A stretch of DNA of 64,000 bases from Coriaria nepalensis (taxonomy: Eukaryota > Streptophyta > Magnoliopsida > Cucurbitales > Coriariaceae). A program made the position numbers and the translations under genes. The DNA lies in assembly GCA_027186245.1 (NCBI GenBank), contig CP114492.1, positions 937,501 to 1,001,500 on the forward strand. Reading direction: 5' to 3'. The stretch's first letter is position 1, and each line of letters starts with the position of its first letter. The notes under the pieces were generated by a model. That model did not search any database. It had not been told where the DNA came from and was given only the letters and a program-made list of their open reading frames with translations. Of this stretch, positions 55,361-64,000 are shown one piece after another.

Positions 55361-55781
55361 CAGGGAGGTAAAAAATATTGCCGGTACCGGTATTAAAAGG
55401 GTGTCGGTACCAATATTAAAGGGTATCAGTATTGTTCTCGTATAGTCAATATTGATACCAAAATTAAAAATTTATGTTCCGATTCGGTACCAATACTTTT
55501 AGTATCGGTTTGGTATGGTGTCGGTACTGATAAAGTACTTGGTACCGAATTTTTTTTTTAAATTATTACTTATTTTTTTAAAATTATATATCAATTGGAC
55601 CGAAAGAAAAAATTTCATAATTTCAAATTCAATTTATATATTTAATTTTTATTTCTTAAAATTTTGTTTAGTTTTTATATATAATTTTATTTATATATAT
55701 GTATATATAACGATACTGATACCAGAATCAAAGATCGATACCAGTACTCTCGGTGATATTGGGAAAAAAAGGCCACCCCTA
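55361..55781. mobile_element. Non-autonomous hAT-like DNA transposon (MITE-sized, 421 bp)
   Basis: The left end reads CAGGGAGGTAAAAAATATT. The right end, read on the opposite strand, is TAGGGGTGGCCTTTTTTTCC, so the termini match with a few changes and fit the (C/T)AGGGGTGG ends common in plant hAT elements. Both ends are flanked by CTTTTTT (55354-55360 and 55782-55788), or eight bases CTTTTTTC if shifted by one, the size hAT elements make. Inside are many subterminal GGTACCG/GGTACCAATA motifs in both orientations, also typical of hAT ends. There is no transposase. Confidence 0.75.
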
Positions 55782-55788
55782 CTTTTTT

Positions 55789-57829
55789 CTACGGCTAGTT
55801 CAACCTGTTTCACCAATGTTTAGATTTGATTATGCTAGCTATATCCATGCTCAAATCATGGAGTAAGAGTAACTTGAATCATGATCATAATTAATGAAAC
55901 TTAACATCTTTTATTCAAAATCTTCAATTATTACTTGAACTCCGAGACACTTCCGATTTATATGCATGACCTCTGTTAGTGAAATATTGTGTATGAGTAT
56001 TCTTTAAATATTGTGTATGAAATATTATGATAATAATACTAATAGTAGTAGTGCTAATCCTCTTTAGTATCATCAAGTTGATCAAGGATTAATGATTAAT
56101 GGAAGTTGGGAAGACATGCATGTCATGATCTTCTTCTACATATGTGTGCATATATATATATATATCATCGTCATCATGATGTTCATCACAATAAACAAGT
56201 TCATATACATCATAACAACCAGACCAACATAGGAATATTTTTCAAACAAGTTTAATTATTAGATATTTAATTAAAAAAAATTAAAACACTAAATTGAAGA
56301 TAAACCCTTCCGACGAAGCACTAGGCTCATAAGACACAAAACAAATGTAACAACCACTCCTTTGGTCACCTTATCTCTATGTGCAATCTTTTAAATCATA
56401 GTTTTCTCATAATATTATAAAAGTTAAATCTTAAAGCTAGCCAGGCAGGGGGACAAGACAACCCTGCCAGAACATTGCTCCAATCTCAACACTAGAACTG
56501 TTCAAAACTAATCCCTGGAAAGTTAGGAAGTATTAACTTCTTTAATAAGATTAATTACTAAACAACTCACATAATTAAAAGGTGAGCATTGAAAATCACA
56601 AATTACTTCTTGGGATATACGCCTTGCACAAGTATTTAGTAAACTAAGTATATATTATATATGCATTCAATGTATATGTATAAACACAAAATTAGCAACG
56701 TGTGAAATAAATTTTCCTAAGTAAACTAATTAAATTTTAAAATTAAACGTTCAAGAAATTAACATGTGCAAGGGGCAGGTGGATAATTTTGCGCGCAGGT
56801 AAGTATTCTTGGAAGAATTCCTTTGACCCAAGTGAGATTTATGATCAGATTCCAATCCAAACACATATCTGCAACTTTGGATCTTGTTTAGATTTCTAAT
56901 TAATTAAGGTTAACTAAAAACTAATTAATAATAATTACTTGTTTATTTATAATTATAGTCACACCCACGAATTGGGCACTAATGAGAGAGAGTAGGTCCA
57001 GGCTAGCCTTGTTTTGGACTTATGTGGTCGTTGTGAAGATTGAGGACGAGCTGTCAAATCAAATAAAATACAATTGAAGAAGATATGAGAGCAAGTAGTG
57101 TTTTGTGTTTTGTCTTTTACTGATAACATTGGCTGAGTCACTTCGGCCTACACAGCTTTCTTTTTCATGGTGATTATTATTAGTTTGGGGGACCCTTTCT
57201 CCATTTCTTTTGGAAACTATGATGTACTCTTGTTGAGGTATACATGCACTATTTGTATTAGAGTATCTGTTTGTATGGATATGCTACTACTATACGCTCA
57301 CAATATTAATCTTATCTAATAAATTGAAAAACATATTTATAATTATAATAAAATTTGATTTAATATGTGAACATAGACTATATTATATAAATAATATATA
57401 TAACACTTTGAGCACAACTATTTCAAATCAAGTATATCCTACATTTTCTTGTTTTGTAGCTTGTTTGGACATTATGATCTTTGAAATGTTTCTTGATGTT
57501 GATTAAGACATTAGGAACAGAAGGTTTTCTACCTCTAGATTCCAGACCAACCTTTTTTTGGGCCAGGTTCTACCCCAACTTGACATTTTTTTTCTTTCTA
57601 AAACAAGCCCATTAACCTCCAGGTGCATCACCCCAAACCAGCCACCTCTCTTGCTAAGCTTCATCCCCGTTCAAATCCAATCATGCATTCATGAGACTTT
57701 TTCAAAGTTAATCTATTACAGAAAAATTATGTTCCTATATCTTCAACACACATCATCTAAACCAATCAATGTAGGATATAATTTCTATTATATAGATAGA
57801 GGGGCACAAGTTCAAGCTACTACCAAAAG
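55789..57829. other. Spacer, no gene seen
   Basis: AT-rich sequence without recognised exons. It includes short (TA)n tracts and a few short frames with no family resemblance. Confidence 0.45.
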
Positions 57830-58021
57830 ATGGCTGCATTGGTGATTTCTGAATTTCACTTCAAGCCAACCTCAAGAACCAGGCACCAATCAAGGAAGAA
57901 AACAAAGAAAACGATAATTCAGACCACTTCTTCCTCTGTAACTAAACTCCTCATTTGCCCAGGTGAAATCACAAGTTCATATTTCATACCACTACTCCCA
58001 AACTACATCATGAGTAAATAA
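57830..58021 (+). CDS. Small open frame of unknown function, possibly a lone first exon
   Basis: ATG in good context (AAAAGATGGCT) opens a 63-codon frame. The product is rich in Ser, Thr, Lys and Arg with almost no acidic residues at its start, like an organelle transit peptide. A plausible donor CCCAG|GTGAAA lies at 57971-57977, so it could be the first exon of a lost or truncated gene. It converges on WDR5 and ends 25 bases from the WDR5 stop, so it overlaps the WDR5 3' untranslated region on the other strand. I recognise no family; it may be chance. Confidence 0.2.
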   Translation: MAALVISEFHFKPTSRTRHQSRKKTKKTIIQTTSSSVTKLLICPGEITSSYFIPLLPNYIMSK

Positions 58022-58046
58022 ACATTAAACTAAAATTTCTAAAAAA

Positions 58047-59848
<1,802 letters not shown>

Positions 59849-62800
59849 TTATGCTTCACCGGAATCTTTTGAGGTCTCATCTATGTTGTCTGCAAGCAAT
59901 GGCTTCGTGCTATCATAAGCAACTCGATGTTCACTCTCTTCATCGTACCGGTCTACACTGTTCAGAAAGATCCCTGTAAAGGTGTACAACAAATGCAAAA
60001 TTCATTACACGTTTCACACCCATAAGAAAAGCCAGAAACTAATTGAGGTTCATAACATGAGAGTTTCTCATCTATCTAATCATCCAGTTCGGTTCTCTTG
60101 GCAATTTATGTCCCAAGCATGAGTTAGATAAGATCACATCACTTGAACTAGTGATAACACCACCACATCGGCTGTATATCACGCGTGTGAAAAGAGGCCT
60201 ATCACATGGGTCTACTATCTCCTCTCATACTGGCGGTATACACCCGATGCAGTGGATACTTCTCACTATAGTTTGGAGGTTGAAAATCAATCATCATAGC
60301 TAAGAGTTGTACTTGTGAGTTAAGAACTTTGTGTATGACTAACCTATGAACCATATTCCAGCAGCAAGAAATAGAACAGATGTCAGAATCAGGGATGTTA
60401 TCGTCCAATTGTGGACTTGATCCTGGCATGACGTTCATCCAAGATATTAGGCCAAAAAAAAAAAAAATCTAAGTCGAAAAAGAAACAGGAGGCTCAGTTA
60501 ATAATAATGCTTTTTAAAAGAACGAATATGATATTAGACTTGTTAAGACACACCTGAAGGATCCCAACTAGCGGTGAGGAAGGCACATCACCCAAGACAT
60601 GGATCAAAACAGTTGACATCGCCATAGATAATGGTCTCAAACTTGGTTTAACACAATGGAGATTCACAAAATTGACAGGAGCCTAACAGGGAAATTCACT
60701 ATTGGTAAGGAAATCATTACGAATAATACAGCAGTACAGTAACTAAGCACAATAATTTCAAAATAGTTTTCAAGTCTATTTAAACCAATAGATTGGTTAC
60801 CTGGGTGGCAAAGATCAATAGTTCACCCACCGAAAAAAGGGCAAGGAAACCATATAAATTCTTCAGAGAGAAAGCACCCAAGCAAAATACCGCCCCTAAG
60901 AATGTTGCTACAGTGAGAATCTGTAAAAGAAAGAGGTAAGATCAATTTTATGCAAGGACAGAATTTTGAGTTACATTATAAGCACAACATTAATAGTAAA
61001 GTAACCCATAAAAAAATGGTAATGACTGTATACCAAATAAAGCATTGCAAAGCTTAAAAAATAAATCAAACATCTGTGCCACTCCTAAGACATGTCTCCG
61101 TGATAAAATTAAACCTACCTTAAAAGCATTAGGAATTGTTGCACTCATGTAATCAAGTACCAACCCCCCACATACTGTTCCCAAGATTCCGCAAATTACT
61201 GTAACCCCTCCGAACAACATATCTGCATTAGTCTGTTGATTAACCCAACAGTCAGTATTAAAAGTGAGCAAGAAAGAGTTCCCTGAATATATCATAGAGA
61301 ATTTTTCTAGAAAAAAGGAAAGGAATAACTTCAACAGCTAAACGTTAAACATAGCAGTAGTTGTATAGAAAAGTAGGATCGGAGAAGAAAAAAATAAAAA
61401 AAGGTCTATACCATATGGTAAATGTTATAGCCAGCCTTTGGACCCCAATATGAGTAGGCTCCGAGAACGAAGTTGTATGCTATATAACCTGTCATTCATC
61501 CAACATGGATAGCAATAGTTAAAAATTTAGCATTACAAATATAATCTGAATTAGACGGTTAACAAAGTTACCTAATCTTAAATATGTCATAAAAAGAAAG
61601 GAGGCAGTTTCTCTCTCAGCTGATTTAAAAATAATTATATAACTATATTCTCGAACATATTCAAGCAAGTGCTATATTCTCGAACATATTCAAGTAAGTG
61701 CATACACACGGTTAAAGTTTTTGAGACAGAAATTAAGAATTACCTAAAACATTTACAACAAAGACTTTATCAAGTAAAAGTCCTTTCAAATCTTCTGAAA
61801 ATTTAGAGTACTGGATCCGAAATTTGGAAGGATACTTTGACCTGAAAACACAAGACAGCAAACCATAAAACATGAGAAGGTAATCATTCCGCAAATTAGA
61901 AGATGCCTTCAAAATTTAGATGGGTCACATAGATGAGAAGCACAAAAACCATCATCTCCTCCAAATTGATACAGACAATGTCGATGTAGTAGGTACTAAG
62001 TATAACAAAGATTTCTAGTTCCAATATAATAATTTCACCCATCTCGACTCCTACATTTAGGGGCTTCACTGACGACTGACTCTAATATCTAGATTCATTA
62101 TAATACAAAATTAAATCTAATGCACAGTGGCTCATTGCCTTGCAGGTTGGTTAGTCCAACCTATGAAGTCACATGATATATAGACATTATTAGCACTCTT
62201 GTAAGCCTCGAGACAATTGGTAACTTAATATGGTATCCTGGCATTGAACTTTGGCTCCCTCGCTTTGTCATACTACTTTCACAAATTTATATCTGTCTAA
62301 ACACGCTAGACAGATAGATTTAACTAACAAACTAGACCCAGTTACCAACCCCCAAGTACCCTTGAGTCACTTTCATGCCCTCTTGTTTCAATTACCTAGT
62401 TCATACTTAAAAGAATTTTGATTGTTTGTTTCTTTTATTGAAAGTGGATGTAAGACTAACTACCTGGAAACTTTAGTGGACGTTTGACTACTGTGAGCTT
62501 CACTTCCAACCAAAATGGAATCATTTGTACTTGAGACCTGTGAATCTGTAGCTATGGACTAATTAGTTCCCAAGACAATACACATCAAATGTCAAGCTTA
62601 AGGGAAAAAAAGAAGCACTCTGGACTCAAGATAAAATATATATGATCGCCTCAGACACCAAAATAATTAATAAGCACAAAACCAAACACAATGTTTCCAG
62701 GCTTACAATGATATTGATATCACTATTTGCAATTATGTGATTAGTAAAGAATAAGTCTACATAGTACATATATTTCTTTTCTTCCCCTTTCATGTATGCT

Positions 62801-64000
62801 AAAAAAAGAAATTAGCATTTGAAAACAAACAAACCGGTGACATTAGAATAACAAGAAGCGCCTTCAGCTACAGAAGCCACTGTTTCACCAGCTGCTGATG
62901 CAATTTTTGATTCAGCAGGAGCAAGACCTGAGGTTACATGTTCAATGATGGATCAGCAAGTCAAAACAGGGGAGAAAACTTTTAAGAAAAAGAAAGGTTG
63001 TAGTACAATATGTACCTTTCAATTGCATTGGTTTCATAATAAACCCCAAAACAGCAAATGGAAGCATTAAAAACGCCTCTCCCCAAAATGCAAATCGCCA
63101 GTTCAAATAACTTCCAGCCTAACATTTAGAAAAATCCAAAACATTATGATGTAAAGTTTGGCATAATGAGTTCTAAGCAGTTGGAAAAAAAAAGTGCATT
63201 TTCGATAATTAGACAGCTATAAAATCTGTCGATAGCAACCATATGAAGTAATGAAAACAATTATTTCATTAAGAAATAATTAGCCTTATGTATGGAACAC
63301 TCATCAAGAAAGGGTATGTTAATAGAATGCGAACAAACATATGTGTATATCCATGAAGGAATTCATATTGAAGGCAAGGATACTTCACGAGATTCTGCCA
63401 TATTTCAGAAATCAATGATGCTGATTAGCTTCCAAAACATATTGAAAAATAACTAATAAATTAAACAAATCAAGCTTATAAAAGGGGTTAAACAAAGTGA
63501 GTAAAAGATAACAATCTAAGATAAAAGAGAAGAGAGATGCCTAAGATCTGAATACTTACAAGTCCCCCATATACATAACCCAAAGCGACTCCAGAGGGTA
63601 TACACATGTAGAATATTGCAAGCCATGCTGTTTTCTAGGAAAGACAACAAAGTACTTAAGATTATAAGTAGAGTAGGTGAAGAAAAGAGGCTATCTGTAA
63701 GATGTATTGACGGGACAGAAAAAATGGAAGGGAGGAATAAGTCACCTGTGTGGTGGGAGCATTGTCATCAATAAATGGAGCTGCAAGACTAATGAAAGAT
63801 GCCTCACCAACACCAACCAGCCTAGAAGGAAAAGGAAAAAAGAAAAAGAGATTACATGTCTATGTTATTATATATTTAAAACAATATCACTTCTATGCAA
63901 GAACCAAGTCACACTCACATGCGGCATAGGGTAATAGACCAGAAATCAAAAGAAATTCCACAGCCAGCTGTAGCAAATGTCCAAACTGATAATCCAACTC
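59849..64000 (-). CDS. Major facilitator superfamily transporter, Spinster type (5' end outside window)
   Basis: Multi-pass membrane transporter; animal Spinster proteins move sphingolipids or lysophospholipids, and the plant substrate is unknown. Thirteen exons in the window: 63919-64000 (cut by the edge), 63746-63821, 63560-63634, 63016-63118, 62835-62927, 62464-62545, 61744-61841, 61412-61488, 61119-61232, 60801-60920, 60554-60682, 60344-60422 and 59849-59973. They give the last 416 residues, all in frame. Family features: TLCRMLVGVGEASFISLAAP, LNWRFAFWGEAFLMLPFAVLG, a hydrophilic central loop, LGAYSYWGPKAGYN, GGLVLDYMSA, and a soluble tail with SVDRYDEE and KPLLAD. About 100 N-terminal residues are missing. 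The exon at 62464 uses an acceptor chosen to keep the frame. Arabidopsis At5g65687 is the expected match. Confidence 0.93.
61632..61700. repeat. Tandem duplication in an MFS intron, unit about 31 bp
   Basis: CTATATTCTCGAACATATTC, followed by AAGCAAGTG or AAGTAAGTG, occurs twice in a row within the intron between exons at 61744 and 61488. The copies differ by one base. Confidence 0.85.

Overview
The window is nuclear DNA from a eudicot plant. The genes have short exons with GT-AG introns, long AT-rich spacers, many (TA)n and poly-A/T tracts and decayed Copia retrotransposons, and every recognisable protein is plant-type. I could not identify the species. Gene models were built by hand from reading frame, splice-site consensus and family knowledge; no search was run.

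Layout. 1-6000: AT-rich DNA with two Copia fragments. 6049-7516 (-): R2R3-MYB of subgroup 14. 8601-13229 (+): a nearly whole but dead Copia element with both LTRs. 15978-19622 (-): plastid-type branched-chain aminotransferase, ten exons. 19623-26538: a long gene-poor spacer with a CpG-rich promoter-like patch, a 99-bp tandem duplication and a TRIM-like remnant. 26539-27663 (+): HD-Zip II factor of the HAT22 type. 30780-32716 (+): FANCL E3 ligase. 33046-34620 (-): xyloglucan endotransglucosylase/hydrolase (XTH6/7 type). 37402-38772 (-): intronless mitochondrial cysteine desulfurase NFS1. 39416-41198 (-): cytochrome c oxidase subunit 6a. 41725-44778 (-): LRR receptor kinase of the HAESA/HSL2 type. 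47446-50683 (-): hexokinase-like protein with ruined catalytic motifs (HKL3 type). 52411-54022 (-): subgroup IVa bHLH (bHLH25 type). 55361-55781: a 421-bp non-autonomous hAT-like element with target-site duplication. 58047-59453 (-): WDR5. 59849 to the window end (-): a Spinster-type MFS transporter, cut off at its N-terminal end.

The genes do not form a pathway. What links them is gene order. From memory of Arabidopsis loci, the order interleaves two duplicated Arabidopsis segments: At5g65687-At5g65790 (MFS, HSL2, NFS1, XTH6, FANCL, BCAT5, MYB68) and At4g37780-At4g37850 (MYB87, HAT22, XTH7, COX6a, HKL3, bHLH25). The window therefore looks like a less fractionated version of the block from which both Arabidopsis segments descend. 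WDR5 is the one gene I cannot place in either list.

I found no undescribed multi-gene system. The observations most worth following are the retained gene block, the catalytically degenerate hexokinase, a readable 84-bp intron in the kinase activation segment, a tandem splice acceptor inside the HAT22 homeodomain, and several small mobile-element remnants.
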